44,486 nt of DNA from Holophagaceae bacterium (GTDB taxonomy: Bacteria > Acidobacteriota > Holophagae > Holophagales > Holophagaceae): positions 1 through 44,486 of the forward strand of contig JANYBM010000132.1 in the NCBI GenBank assembly GCA_025361125.1. Reading direction: 5' to 3'. Below are positions 1 through 8,450 of this stretch, one piece after another. Positions within the stretch are counted from its first letter, which is position 1; every line of letters starts with the position of its first letter. Both the position numbers and the translations under genes were made by a program. The notes below the pieces were generated by a model that saw only the letters and a list, made by a program, of their open reading frames with translations, was not told the origin of the DNA and did not search any database.

Positions 1-390
1 CTGGTAGAAGCGGATCTGTTTCTGGTTATGCTTCTGGTAATTGCGGATGGATTCCAACAAGCGGATGACGCCCACGGCCACCACGTCCACGGTGTATTCG
101 GGCTGGTCGAAGCTCACCCGCACATGGCTCTGGGCGCCCAGATTGTAGACTTCGTCCGGTTGCACATCATCCAACACATTGCGCAGCGCGCCTGCATCCG
201 AAAGGTCGCCGTAGTGCAAATGGAACTGCGACTGATGGTGAGGATCCACATACAGGTGGTCAATGCGGTCTGTGTTGAATAGCGAGGCCCGCCGAATGAT
301 CCCGTGGACTTGATAGCCCTTCGACAGCAGCAGCTCCGCCAGGTAGCTGCCATCTTGACCCGTGATCCCGGTAATGAGGGCAACTGGCAT
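1..390 (-). CDS. gmd: GDP-mannose 4,6-dehydratase, N-terminal part (runs off the window)
   Basis: Converts GDP-D-mannose to GDP-4-dehydro-6-deoxy-D-mannose, the first step toward GDP-fucose, GDP-rhamnose and related surface sugars, in the cytoplasm. Only the first 130 codons lie in the window; the 3' end is beyond base 1. The visible part starts [20 protein letters not shown], with the GITGQDG dinucleotide-binding loop typical of this enzyme rather than of dTDP-glucose dehydratase. It continues with the family-typical HGIIRRAS and [18 protein letters not shown] segments. The catalytic Tyr-x3-Lys lies outside the window. The ATG at 390 is preceded by an AAGGAG ribosome site seven bases upstream. 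It probably belongs to an O-antigen or exopolysaccharide locus off the left edge. Identification is firm from the motifs; completeness cannot be judged. Confidence 0.93.
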   Translation of the reverse strand, partial: MPVALITGITGQDGSYLAELLLSKGYQVHGIIRRASLFNTDRIDHLYVDPHHQSQFHLHYGDLSDAGALRNVLDDVQPDEVYNLGAQSHVRVSFDQPEYTVDVVAVGVIRLLESIRNYQKHNQKQIRFYQ

Positions 391-632
391 GGATCTACTC
401 CTTCATTTATGAAAATATCACTGGTAGAGAATATGCGAGCCAAGCCTGGAGCAGGTTCCATCGCCATCAATATTTAAAGGAACTCTTTTGCAAGAGCGCG
501 CCAACTGCCTGTAGTAGCGCGCCCTCTTGTTTTCTGGCCTTCACAAAGCTGGAGTCTTCCAGCGCACAGCTGGAGCCTCTATGCCGCTGAGGGCTTGGTG
601 TGTATGATGAATGCAGATGCAGTGGTGAAGCG
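391..632. other. intergenic region between gmd and tRNA-Arg
   Basis: No coding sequence is convincing here. The region should hold the gmd promoter (minus) and the tRNA promoter (plus), but I could not fix either. It contains a bulged hairpin followed by four T (listed separately) and a short direct repeat AGCTGGAG at about 548 and 570. Confidence 0.5.
491..533 (+). terminator. bulged hairpin followed by T4, terminator-like
   Basis: CAAGAG-CGCGC at 491-501 pairs with GCGCG-CC-CTCTTG at 517-529, giving an 11-bp stem with a two-base bulge, then TTTT. It points in the plus direction although no plus-strand gene precedes it, so it may instead be a leader structure or an unrelated inverted repeat. 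Confidence 0.3.
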
Positions 633-708
633 GGTCCCGTAGCTCAGTGGATAGAGCAATCGCCTCCTAAGCGATAGGTCGTGCGTTCAAGTCGCGCCGG
701 GACCACCA
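633..708 (+). tRNA. tRNA-Arg (anticodon CCU)
   Basis: A full cloverleaf can be drawn. The acceptor stem is GGTCCCG (633-639) with CGGGACC (698-704), discriminator A705 and an encoded CCA at 706-708. The D arm lies in AGCTCAGTGGATAGAGC. The anticodon stem is ATCGC/GCGAT with loop CTCCTAA, placing anticodon CCT at 666-668, which reads AGG. The T stem is GTGCG/CGCGC around TTCAAGT (with a G-U pair). No duplicated tRNA 3' end was seen nearby, so no sign of an integrated element. Confidence 0.97.
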
Positions 709-950
709 GAACTCTTAAGGAGTCCCTTAAGGTGCTCAATGGATGAAATAAGCGAGATTGCCGGATGGAAACAATATTTATTCGTTCGAGTACTTCTCTT
801 CCCATCGATAAAATACAAGCTAGGAAATATTGCCCTGGCTCACAAATTCCCCGGTATCTATGGCGTATAGAGGCATTTCTGCACCTCCATTAAGGTGCAA
901 TGGTTGAACTTCAACTCAATTTTCAAGATTGAAGTTTTTTTCTGAAACTC
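709..950. other. gene-free region downstream of tRNA-Arg
   Basis: Between the tRNA and the OmpA-family gene are about 300 bases without a supportable gene. They hold CCTTAAGG-type repeats just after the tRNA (716-731), a small hairpin GCACCT/AGGTGC at 881-898 and a terminator-like hairpin at 907-941. The AT content is higher than in the neighbouring genes. An untranslated RNA ending at the second hairpin is possible but unproven. Confidence 0.5.
907..941 (+). terminator. intrinsic terminator-like hairpin upstream of the OmpA-family gene
   Basis: AACTTCAA (907-914) pairs with TTGAAGTT (929-936), followed by a T run to 941. It could end a read-through transcript from the tRNA gene or a short RNA. 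A promoter candidate for the next gene begins just after it. Confidence 0.5.
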
Positions 951-979
951 TTGTTACTATCCAAGCACGGAGCTATGCT
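951..979 (+). promoter_or_regulatory. candidate sigma70-type promoter of the OmpA-family gene
   Basis: TTGTTA (951-956) and TATGCT (974-979) are separated by 17 bases and lie directly after a terminator-like hairpin and 34 bases before the chosen start codon. Each hexamer matches the consensus at four or more positions. The fit and the position support the start at 1014 rather than the in-frame TTG at 951. Confidence 0.45.
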
Positions 980-1013
980 CATTTGCACGCAGTCTTGTTC
1001 ATGGAGGATTGAT

Positions 1014-2441
1014 ATGGCATCACTCAAGAGTTGGATTCTTCCCCTCAGCGCCTCGGTTGGCCTGTTAGCAGCTGCGGGGGATACGGGCACGCAAACTCCG
1101 TCCAGGGGCTGGCCATGGGAAGTGCAACTTCAGCTCGATCAAATGAGCTACGCCAGCGCCGATGTCAGAGGCCCGCTAGGTTCTTTCAAGGCCGGTGCTG
1201 ATCCAAGCACTGGATTTGGCATTCGTTTCGCAATTGACCCCATCTGCACATCCTGGGGATCAGTGCTTTTTTCTGCCGGGTACCGGGCTCCTAGTGATGT
1301 AACTATCAAATACGGGCAGAAAGCTCCTTTTGACCTCAAACATCGCTCGCAGGCTGAAATTGGCGTGATGGCCCGGTTTGGCACGAACGAACCCCGTCGT
1401 CGCTGGGAGTGGGGTGTCGGTGTTGATGAGCGATTCGACTCCATGCGCGCCACCGGTGATTGGGGTACCCCAACTGAAGATAAAGCTTGGCGTCCCTGGG
1501 TTCGCGGCATGGTCCGCTATGTCTGGGATGATGGCAAGAAAACCCAGCCATTCCTGGGCCTGGAAGTCGCCGGTGCTCTAGGTAAAGTCGAGGTCAACGA
1601 CCAGAACTATTATCAGGATCTCGTTGTTTTAACAAATACATTCCCAGCTGGTCAACGCTCACGAGTGCAAGGTCCTGAAAGTTTGACCCGGGGGCATTTC
1701 CCCACCTTCCAGGTAGCCTTGGTTGGTGGCATCCGCTTCGGACGCAATGCCTGCGGACCCGTTGCCATGGCTCCAGTTCCTGCCAAGGAAGAGGCACCCG
1801 CTCCGGTCGTCGCTCCAACTCCAGCACCAGCACCAGCCGAGACCCCAGCGCCCGCTCCGGCTCCTGAGACCACCCAGGCCAAACCTGCTGAAGCTCCGGC
1901 GGCCCCGATGGTGGAAATACAGAGCCTTACGGTCCACTTTGGCACCAATAAGTTTGTGGCCAACACGGCCGCGGCCGAAGCTGTCAAAGGTTGGGTTGAG
2001 AAATACAAGAGTGTCGTTGATCCAAGCGTCACAGCCGTGATTGGACATACCGACAGCCGCGGTTCCCGTAAATGGAATGAACGCCTTTCCATGAAGCGTG
2101 CCGAGAATGTTGCTCATATGCTTAAGACCAATGGCTTGAATCTCGACGGTGCCAAGATCGAGGGCCATGCCTTCGATGAGCCCGTTGGCGACAACAACAC
2201 TAAAGAAGGCCGCGCCTTGAACCGCCGCACAGATGTCACCTTCAAGGACGGTTCCAAGTTCCGCGTAACGGGCAAGACCGAGACCGCCCCTGACCACACT
2301 CGCACCGGTGGCCCCCGCCACCACAAGAAGGCTGCTGTAGCTGCTGATGCCGCTGCTCCAGCCGCGGCTGCTCCAATGGCCGCTCCTAAGACTGCCAAGG
2401 CTCCCAAAGCTCCCAAAGCTCCCAAGGCTGACAAAAAGTAG
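1014..2441 (+). CDS. OmpA-family outer-membrane protein
   Basis: A 475-residue envelope protein with three parts. Residues 1 to about 22 form a signal peptide (MASLKSWILPLSASVGLLAA). Up to about residue 260 follows a beta-rich segment that looks like a small outer-membrane barrel. After an Ala/Pro-rich linker comes an OmpA/MotB-type peptidoglycan-binding domain with VHFGTNKFVANTAAAEAV and GHTDSRGSRKWNERLSMKRA, holding the Asp and Arg that bind diaminopimelate in this family. The tail is a low-complexity Lys/Ala/Pro run (repeats of KAP), unusual for OmpA proteins. The ATG at 1014 is chosen because GGAGG lies at 1003-1007, a signal peptide follows directly, and a promoter candidate lies inside the longer frame. 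Likely role: linking outer membrane to the cell wall. A terminator follows at 2461. Confidence 0.88.
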   Translation: MASLKSWILPLSASVGLLAAAGDTGTQTPSRGWPWEVQLQLDQMSYASADVRGPLGSFKAGADPSTGFGIRFAIDPICTSWGSVLFSAGYRAPSDVTIKYGQKAPFDLKHRSQAEIGVMARFGTNEPRRRWEWGVGVDERFDSMRATGDWGTPTEDKAWRPWVRGMVRYVWDDGKKTQPFLGLEVAGALGKVEVNDQNYYQDLVVLTNTFPAGQRSRVQGPESLTRGHFPTFQVALVGGIRFGRNACGPVAMAPVPAKEEAPAPVVAPTPAPAPAETPAPAPAPETTQAKPAEAPAAPMVEIQSLTVHFGTNKFVANTAAAEAVKGWVEKYKSVVDPSVTAVIGHTDSRGSRKWNERLSMKRAENVAHMLKTNGLNLDGAKIEGHAFDEPVGDNNTKEGRALNRRTDVTFKDGSKFRVTGKTETAPDHTRTGGPRHHKKAAVAADAAAPAAAAPMAAPKTAKAPKAPKAPKADKK

Positions 2442-2460
2442 AAGGATAAGATTTAATCAA

Positions 2461-2487
2461 AAAGGGCCTCTCGCGAGGCCCTTTTTT
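2461..2487 (+). terminator. intrinsic terminator after the OmpA-family gene
   Basis: GGGCCTC-TCGC-GAGGCCC is a perfect 7-bp stem with a tetraloop, flanked by A's on the left and followed by TTTTTT. The A/T flanks would let it also end the convergent ybiT transcript. Confidence 0.93.
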
Positions 2488-2512
2488 ATGAATCTGAGAA
2501 GCTGCGTGAAGC

Positions 2513-4108
2513 TCAAGCCTTCGTCAGGAATTCTTCGTAAACGCCATGGAAATCTATGATTTTGTGACCATCGAAGTGCCATATTCGGGTGGCCACTTCG
2601 TCAATTAAATCCTCGTCGTGAGTCACGAGTAACAAGGTGCCTTCGTACTTTTGAAGGGCCATGTTGAGCGCAACCACAGCTTCAAGATCCAAGTGATTGG
2701 TGGGCTCATCCAGCACCAGAACATTGGGTTTCTGTAGCATGAGCTTACAGAACATCAACCGACAGGCTTCGCCCCCAGAAAGAACTTCGGTTTTCTTGGT
2801 GCCTTCCTCCCCGCGAAAGAGCATCTGGCCAAGTACGCCTCGAATCTGTTCGACGGTTGCATCTGGGTCGAATTGGCGAAGCCAGTCAACCATGGTCCAT
2901 CCCGATGGAATGCTTTCTCGAAAATCCTGGGCGAAATAGCCCACCTGGACTTCATGGCCCCATCGGACCACACCGCTGTCGAGCTTCAAGCTGGGTTCGG
3001 TAACACCTGTGGCTCCTTCAAGCAACGCATTCAACAGGGAGGACTTGCCCACGCCATTTCGACCCGTGATGGCAATTTTTTCCCCACGCATAATGGTGCC
3101 GGAAAACCCTTTGATGACTTCCTTGCCGTCGTAACCTTTCTTGACTTTCTCGAATTCCAGCAGGTGTTTCCCGCTGGGCCGTTTTTGGTCGAATTTAATG
3201 AAGGGACGCTGGATGTTTGACCGCGACAGTTCGCTCGGCGCAAGCCGTTCAACTTCCTTGCGTCGGCTATTCACCTGGGAAGATCGGGTGCCGGCCGCGA
3301 AACGTGCGATGAATTCGTTCAACTGAGCGATCTTCTTCTCGCGCTGCTCGTTATCGGATTCGATGCGCGAGCGGGTCTGGGTCTTGGCCAAAACCATGTC
3401 GTCATAACCACCGGTGTATTGAATGATGGTTTGGAAGTCAATGTCGGCAATGTGGGTGCAGACCGCGTTGAGGAAATGTCGGTCGTGGGAGATGACAAGC
3501 ACCGTGCCATCGTAGTGGCACAGGAATTCCTTCAGCCAATGGATGGATTCAAGATCCAGATGGTTGGTCGGTTCATCCAATAAGAGAGCCTGGGGATGGC
3601 CGAAGAGCGCTTGGGCTAATAACACACGCACCTTCTGGCCACCTTGAAGTTCACTCATCTTGCGTTCGTGCATGGCTTCGGGAATATCCAGGCCATCCAG
3701 CAAGATCGCGGCATCGGCTTCGGCGGTATATCCGTCCTCATCACCCACAATGCCTTCCAGTTCGCCCAGGAGCATGCCATCTTCGTCGGTCATGTCCTCT
3801 TTGGCATAAATGGCGTCCCGCTCCTCCAGAGCCTTCCAGAGGGCTTTATTACCCATGATTACCGTGTCAATCACGCGGAATTGATCAAAAGCGAATTGAT
3901 CCTGACGCAGGATTCCAAGCTTCCGGGGACGCTGGACTATACCCGTCTGCTGCTCCAATTCCCCAGCGAGAATCTTCATGAAGGTGGACTTGCCTGAACC
4001 GTTGGGACCAGATAGGCCATAGCGGTTGCCGGGATTGAAGGTTGTGTTCACATTTTCGAAAAGTATTTTTGCACCGTAGCGCATGGTGACGTTTTGAACC
4101 GCAAGCAT
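2513..4108 (-). CDS. ybiT: ABC-F ATPase of the YbiT type
   Basis: A soluble twin-ATPase protein of the ABC-F family, whose members act on the ribosome (translation-state sensing or rescue) rather than in transport. It has 531 residues, the usual YbiT length, and family-typical stretches such as LRQDQFAF, DTVIMG and SHDRHFLN. First ATPase: Walker A GPNGSGKST at 34-42, signature LQGGQ at 154-158 (Gln in place of Ser), Walker B LLLDEP at 175-180. The charged linker spans about 240-300. Second ATPase: Walker A GRNGVGKSS at 349-357, signature LSGGE at 443-447, then VLVLDEPTNHLDLE. There are no membrane segments. It is a stand-alone gene, convergent with the OmpA-family gene and divergent from the kinase gene. 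The exact cellular role of YbiT is not settled. Confidence 0.93.
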   Translation of the reverse strand: MLAVQNVTMRYGAKILFENVNTTFNPGNRYGLSGPNGSGKSTFMKILAGELEQQTGIVQRPRKLGILRQDQFAFDQFRVIDTVIMGNKALWKALEERDAIYAKEDMTDEDGMLLGELEGIVGDEDGYTAEADAAILLDGLDIPEAMHERKMSELQGGQKVRVLLAQALFGHPQALLLDEPTNHLDLESIHWLKEFLCHYDGTVLVISHDRHFLNAVCTHIADIDFQTIIQYTGGYDDMVLAKTQTRSRIESDNEQREKKIAQLNEFIARFAAGTRSSQVNSRRKEVERLAPSELSRSNIQRPFIKFDQKRPSGKHLLEFEKVKKGYDGKEVIKGFSGTIMRGEKIAITGRNGVGKSSLLNALLEGATGVTEPSLKLDSGVVRWGHEVQVGYFAQDFRESIPSGWTMVDWLRQFDPDATVEQIRGVLGQMLFRGEEGTKKTEVLSGGEACRLMFCKLMLQKPNVLVLDEPTNHLDLEAVVALNMALQKYEGTLLLVTHDEDLIDEVATRIWHFDGHKIIDFHGVYEEFLTKA

Positions 4109-4295
4109 GAAAACCCCAGATATCGGCCGGTGATTTCGGCCCCAACCCTCAAGATTAGCGTGGGAAGCAGCCTTTCTGGAGCATTTTTATCTAAGGCCAG
4201 AGTCCAGAGCGTTGTCCCATAGCCGTAAATATTTGCAATACTGGTATACGCTTGCCCACATCCCACTGAACCTACCATTGAGGAATTTTTCGCTC

Positions 4296-6062
4296 ATGCC
4301 CCTTGACCCAGAAAAAATTGGTCGCTACGAGGTCCAATGCGTACTCGGGCGTGGAGCCATGGGCGTGGTCTATCTGGCGTTGGACCCACTGCTAAAACGA
4401 TCTGTGGCGATCAAAACCATGCGGGACAATGGTGAAGATGTCGCCAACACCATGGAGCGCTTCAAGCGCGAAGCCGAGATCAGCGCAAAACTGAATCATC
4501 CGAACATCATCACGGTCTTCGACGTGGGCGTGGACAAGGAGATGGGTCCATTTCTGGCCATGGAATACATCCAGGGTGCGAGCCTTGCGCACCTGATCAA
4601 AGAGAACCTGCCCATGGATGTGGGCTTGCGACTTTTGCTTCAAGGGATGGCCGCCCTGCAAGCCGCAGAGAAAGGCGGAATCATCCACCGCGACATTAAA
4701 CCCGAGAACATGCTGGTGAGCCTGGAAGGCCGGTTCAAGCTGATGGATTTCGGCATCGCGCGCGGGGATCAATCAAGGCTCACCGCCGCGGGAATGGTGT
4801 TTGGTACGCCATCCTACACCGCTCCGGAATTGCTGGTGGGTGGTGATCCCTCGCCCGCCACCGACCGCTATGCCTTCGCGGTGACCGCATTTGAAGTCTT
4901 CACTGGATCCCTGCCTTACCAGGGGACCAGCGTGGGGACCACGCTATACAGAATCGTTCATGAAGCCCCTAAAATGCCCACCACCTTGCACCCACAGTTG
5001 CAGGAGGTTTTCCTTAGAGCGTTAGCCAAGGATCCCGATCAACGCTACCGGGATCTGGCAGGTTTCATGTGGGCCCTCATCAGCGCGGCACCGATCGCGA
5101 ATGACCAGAAAGCCAAGCTGCTGGACAACCTTGAAAGCAACAGACCGAATAGTGGCACCTTTGATTTTTCAGTGAACACCCAAAGCAATCCAGTCACCTC
5201 GCCCGGTCTTAGTTCCAGTACTCCTTCAAATGCCCAAGAACTTATTTCCACGATGCTGACTGAATCGGGATCAATCGAATCATTTCAGATCCCGGAACCA
5301 GAATCGGCAGCCGGGACGCTATCTGAAGAAAGCTCATCCCACGCTGAAGCCATGGGAAGTCCCGAAGAATTGGGTGAACCTCTTCCCGAGCCGGAAATTC
5401 CAACCGCTGCGGAAGTCATCGCCCAGTTGAGCAGCGCTGAGCCTCGGACTAGCAATGATGACTTCACCCAACCTGCGTTGAATGTGGCGGAGTTGCCACT
5501 CACCCAACCGGTCCAAAAGCCAGAAAAGACCATGCCCGTGAAACGTGGGCGAGGCCTATGGGTGGCTTTTCTAGTCGTTCTGGTTGTCGGAGGCCTTGGA
5601 TCAGCTGCTTACTTTTTAATGAATACCAAGAAGCCCACCCGAAACGTGGAAATCCTGAGTGAGCCGCCAGGTGCCCTGGTTTATCTTGAGGGCGTAAGCC
5701 TGGGAGAAACGCCACTCAGCAAAGTGGAGCTGAAGGATGGCGCTTCGATGCTGAAGGCGGAATTGGCGGGCTATGAATCCAAGAGCTATACGATCAAACC
5801 AGGGGAAACGGTTGTAAAAATACTTCTTGAATTACCAGCTTTTCACCTTTCGATCATTACGGATCCTGTAGGTGCCGAAGTGTACCTCAATGAAAAATCC
5901 ATAGGGAAAACACCGATTCAAAGTCTTGGCCTTCCCATGGAAGGCGCGCGAAGGCTGCGTATTACGCATGATGGTTACCTGCCCTGGGAAGCCGAGGTGG
6001 ACCCTGGCTTACCGTTCCCGGATGTGGTGCGACTGACTCCGCTGCCAAAGAGTCGTCGTTGA
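4296..6062 (+). CDS. transmembrane Ser/Thr protein kinase with two PEGA domains
   Basis: A Hanks-type Ser/Thr kinase of 588 residues. The cytoplasmic N-terminal domain has the Gly-rich loop LGRGAMGVVY (17-26), catalytic Lys40 in VAIK, HRDIKPEN at 131-138, DFG at 151-153 and TAPEL in the activation segment, so it should be active. A Ser/Glu/Pro-rich linker follows to about residue 420, then one membrane helix (about 421-442, LWVAFLVVLVVGGLGSAAYF). Outside the membrane are two PEGA repeats, recognisable from SEPPGALVYLEGVSLGETPL and TDPVGAEVYLNEKSIGKTPI. PEGA domains are thought to bind surface components, so this is likely a receptor kinase. The ATG at 4296 is preferred over an in-frame TTG at 4212 because the kinase domain begins at once and TGAGGAA lies upstream. 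No paired phosphatase is adjacent, and its substrates are unknown. Confidence 0.93.
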   Translation: MPLDPEKIGRYEVQCVLGRGAMGVVYLALDPLLKRSVAIKTMRDNGEDVANTMERFKREAEISAKLNHPNIITVFDVGVDKEMGPFLAMEYIQGASLAHLIKENLPMDVGLRLLLQGMAALQAAEKGGIIHRDIKPENMLVSLEGRFKLMDFGIARGDQSRLTAAGMVFGTPSYTAPELLVGGDPSPATDRYAFAVTAFEVFTGSLPYQGTSVGTTLYRIVHEAPKMPTTLHPQLQEVFLRALAKDPDQRYRDLAGFMWALISAAPIANDQKAKLLDNLESNRPNSGTFDFSVNTQSNPVTSPGLSSSTPSNAQELISTMLTESGSIESFQIPEPESAAGTLSEESSSHAEAMGSPEELGEPLPEPEIPTAAEVIAQLSSAEPRTSNDDFTQPALNVAELPLTQPVQKPEKTMPVKRGRGLWVAFLVVLVVGGLGSAAYFLMNTKKPTRNVEILSEPPGALVYLEGVSLGETPLSKVELKDGASMLKAELAGYESKSYTIKPGETVVKILLELPAFHLSIITDPVGAEVYLNEKSIGKTPIQSLGLPMEGARRLRITHDGYLPWEAEVDPGLPFPDVVRLTPLPKSRR

Positions 6063-6071
6063 GGGTTGACG

Positions 6072-6095
6072 TTTGACGTTTGGGAATGCGTCAAA
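6072..6095. terminator. hairpin between convergent kinase and CobW-family genes
   Basis: TTTGACG (6072-6078) pairs with CGTCAAA (6089-6095) across a 10-base loop. There is no clean T run on either strand, so terminator activity is only suggested by its place in the short gap between two convergent genes. Confidence 0.3.
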
Positions 6096-6125
6096 AAGCT
6101 CGCGATTGTAAACAGGTGGCAATCA

Positions 6126-7127
6126 TCAAGGCCCAAGCACGACTTTTTTTCTTGCTCCCAAGGGTGCGCGTTCCATTCCTCGCAATGCTTTCTGCCATGA
6201 ATTCGCATCCAACCCGATACCGATGATCACTGCGATCCGAGCCGCGGGGCTATCTGTCGTGGGGGCTGGCAACGGAGCTACTTCCAGCCTTCCATCTGCC
6301 ACCTGGAAGGCCCAGAGATCGCTGCCATCATTTCGCGCCGGCCAGCCATCAAAGCTGCAGATACCCTTGGCCCGCAGCAGCTCTCCACCAAGCGGGGGAC
6401 GTTGGAACAAGGATTCAAGGCCGGTCGGATCAATGGGGTGATCCCAATGCATAGTCAGAGATCGGGCTTTGGCGAAGCTCGGGCCTTCGCTCTTGATCCA
6501 ACCTTTGGGCAAAGGCTGAAGATCCCCATCCCAGGGGTTCACGGCATCCGCCGAAGTCACGCCTTGTCGCGATTGCACCAGCGGGATCTTGGGAAATGCC
6601 CTCCGGATCTCGCTTTCCCAGGCCATCGCCTGGGCTGGGTCCAGGTCTGCCTTGCTGATATGGACCTGACTAGCAAGAGCGATTTGGCGGCGCAGCAGTT
6701 CACGGGTTCGCAGGTGATCTACAGGACCCAGGCAAGACACGATGGTGAGGCAACCCACCAGCCTCAGGCGGCCACGGAGCAAAGGGTTTAATTCCAAATC
6801 CAACAACTCAGTGGGGTCCGCGAGTCCAGTGGTCTCCATCACCACGCGTTCCGGCCTCTCCCCGGCGGGCTGATCACACCACGCGGCGAGGGCTTTCACC
6901 ACATCATCGCGAAGGCTACAGCAGACACAGCCATTGACGAGATTCGCGATGCCCGCCAGCTCAGGGCGCTCCGCGTTCACCAATGTCTCATCCACGCTCA
7001 CGGATCCGAATTCATTGATGAGAACAGCCACCCGGCGATGGGACGCGATTTCGTGTTTCAGGAGACGATTTACCGCTGTGGTCTTGCCAGCGCCCAAAGG
7101 ACCCGTGACGATGAGAACTTCGATCAT
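6126..7127 (-). CDS. CobW/G3E-family GTPase (COG0523), putative metallochaperone
   Basis: A 333-residue P-loop GTPase of the G3E group, whose members insert or deliver metals (Zn, Co, Ni, Fe). Visible motifs are Walker A GPLGAGKTT (9-17), the switch region INEFGSVSVD, the metal-binding CxCC motif NGCVCC (65-70), the Walker B/ETTGLADP segment at 97-104 and SKAD at 157-160 in place of the canonical NKxD base-specificity motif. The C-terminal third (from about 215) matches a CobW_C-like domain. No His-rich metal loop is seen. The gene diverges from waaA with only 17 bases between start codons, so its promoter must lie within waaA or overlap it. There is no cobalamin or metalloenzyme gene beside it, so the metal and client are unknown. 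Confidence 0.9.
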   Translation of the reverse strand: MIEVLIVTGPLGAGKTTAVNRLLKHEIASHRRVAVLINEFGSVSVDETLVNAERPELAGIANLVNGCVCCSLRDDVVKALAAWCDQPAGERPERVVMETTGLADPTELLDLELNPLLRGRLRLVGCLTIVSCLGPVDHLRTRELLRRQIALASQVHISKADLDPAQAMAWESEIRRAFPKIPLVQSRQGVTSADAVNPWDGDLQPLPKGWIKSEGPSFAKARSLTMHWDHPIDPTGLESLFQRPPLGGELLRAKGICSFDGWPARNDGSDLWAFQVADGRLEVAPLPAPTTDSPAARIAVIIGIGLDANSWQKALRGMERAPLGARKKVVLGP

Positions 7128-7144
7128 TCATCCACCCTGTCTAC

Positions 7145-8446
7145 ATGATGCCTGCAACCGACGCCTCCTATATCGCACTTGTGAGCCTGGCCGCCGCGGC
7201 GGCGCGAGCCCTGCGTCGAGGGCTGCCTCCTGCTTGGAGAATGAGACTGGAGGCTCTTGCGCCGGAAGGTCTTCGGCCAGGTTGGGTCTGGGTTCACGCA
7301 GTGAGCGTCGGCGAATTGATCCTGGCCAAGGGCCTCTCGGAAAAATTATTGGACGCTCGCCACCGAGTCCACATCACCACTGGAACAACTGCGGGGCTGG
7401 CATTGCTCCGTGAGCGGATCACCCAATGGGACCAGGGTAGGGGGTTGCTTAGCGGCGGTGCTTTTCCAGTGGATGATCCGGTCGGATTGGAAACTTTCTT
7501 TCGAACTCCACCCAAGACTTTCATTGCACTTGAGACAGAACTTTGGCCGAATCTCATCCGACGTCTGGAGGCCTGCGGTGTTCCGAGGATCATCGTGAAT
7601 GGGCGATTGACCGCAAGAAGCAGTGCCCAAGTTGGTTTGGGCGGGCGATGGCTCAAGGGCGCCGTGAAGCGGCTTTCCCTGGTGGTCGCGAGAGACGAGG
7701 AATCCGCTGAGGCTTTTCGTTCCATGGGCGCTCTCAATGTCGCTTTAGGTGGAAACCTGAAAGCGGACCTGTCCTCACCAGGAACCCTGGTAGGCCTCTG
7801 GGACGACCTGCGGCTTGGCTGGCGGAAAGATATGGTTATCGTCGCAGGAAGCACCCTGGAGGGCGAAGAAGCCCTGGTGTTGGGGGTCTGGAAGCATTTG
7901 AACTCCTCGTACCCTGGACTGCGTCTGATCCTTGCACCTCGCCAGCCAAGACGCTTCGATGTGGTGGCTGGGCTCCTGAAAGCACAGGGAATTCCATTCA
8001 AACGAGCTTGGGAACCAGGTCCTGTGGATGTGCACCAGTGGCAGAAAACCGAGGTTCTTCTGCTGGATACTTTGGGGGATTTGCCCTCGGTATATGGGGA
8101 AGGCACCATTGCGCTCGTTGGCGGCGGTTGGAAAGGTGTTGGTGGCCACAATCCAATCGAGCCTGTTCGATGGGGGCTCCCGACTCTGATAGGACCGGGC
8201 TATCAAAATTTCGAGGATCTGGTGGGGCCCCTCAAAGCCGCTGGGCTTTTGAGAGTGGTCGCAGAACCTGGGTTGTTGGAAGCCCTTCAATTGGCCCTTG
8301 AGACAGCCTCCCTTCGGGGGCCGGGGTGGGATAAGCTTTCCTCCCTGCCAGACGGATTTTCAGGTGCATTAGAAAAAACTTGGAGTTTGATCCAGCCCTT
8401 TCTTCCACCCTCGGCTTACTCTAATGAATCAATCCTGGAGATTTGA
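7145..8446 (+). CDS. waaA: 3-deoxy-D-manno-octulosonic acid (Kdo) transferase
   Basis: Transfers Kdo from CMP-Kdo to the lipid A precursor at the cytoplasmic face of the inner membrane. It has 433 residues, normal for WaaA/KdtA. A short hydrophobic N-terminus is followed by family motifs VWVHAVSVGE (about 46-55), ETELWPNLIRR, NGRLTARS and, in the C-terminal glycosyltransferase lobe, LVGGGWKGVGGHNPIEP and GPGYQNFEDL. Two ATG codons (7145 and 7148) are in frame; neither has a clear ribosome site. The next gene starts five bases after the stop, so the two are probably cotranscribed. Its presence shows that the organism makes LPS. Number of Kdo residues added cannot be told from the sequence. Confidence 0.93.
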   Translation: MMPATDASYIALVSLAAAAARALRRGLPPAWRMRLEALAPEGLRPGWVWVHAVSVGELILAKGLSEKLLDARHRVHITTGTTAGLALLRERITQWDQGRGLLSGGAFPVDDPVGLETFFRTPPKTFIALETELWPNLIRRLEACGVPRIIVNGRLTARSSAQVGLGGRWLKGAVKRLSLVVARDEESAEAFRSMGALNVALGGNLKADLSSPGTLVGLWDDLRLGWRKDMVIVAGSTLEGEEALVLGVWKHLNSSYPGLRLILAPRQPRRFDVVAGLLKAQGIPFKRAWEPGPVDVHQWQKTEVLLLDTLGDLPSVYGEGTIALVGGGWKGVGGHNPIEPVRWGLPTLIGPGYQNFEDLVGPLKAAGLLRVVAEPGLLEALQLALETASLRGPGWDKLSSLPDGFSGALEKTWSLIQPFLPPSAYSNESILEI

Positions 8447-8450
8447 ATAG

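Noticed and set aside
633-760. Integration site of a mobile element at tRNA-Arg
   Set aside because: No repeat of the tRNA 3' end and no integrase gene within the window.
1659-2324. 221-codon minus-strand open frame
   Set aside because: Antisense to the OmpA-family domain, which has clear motifs.
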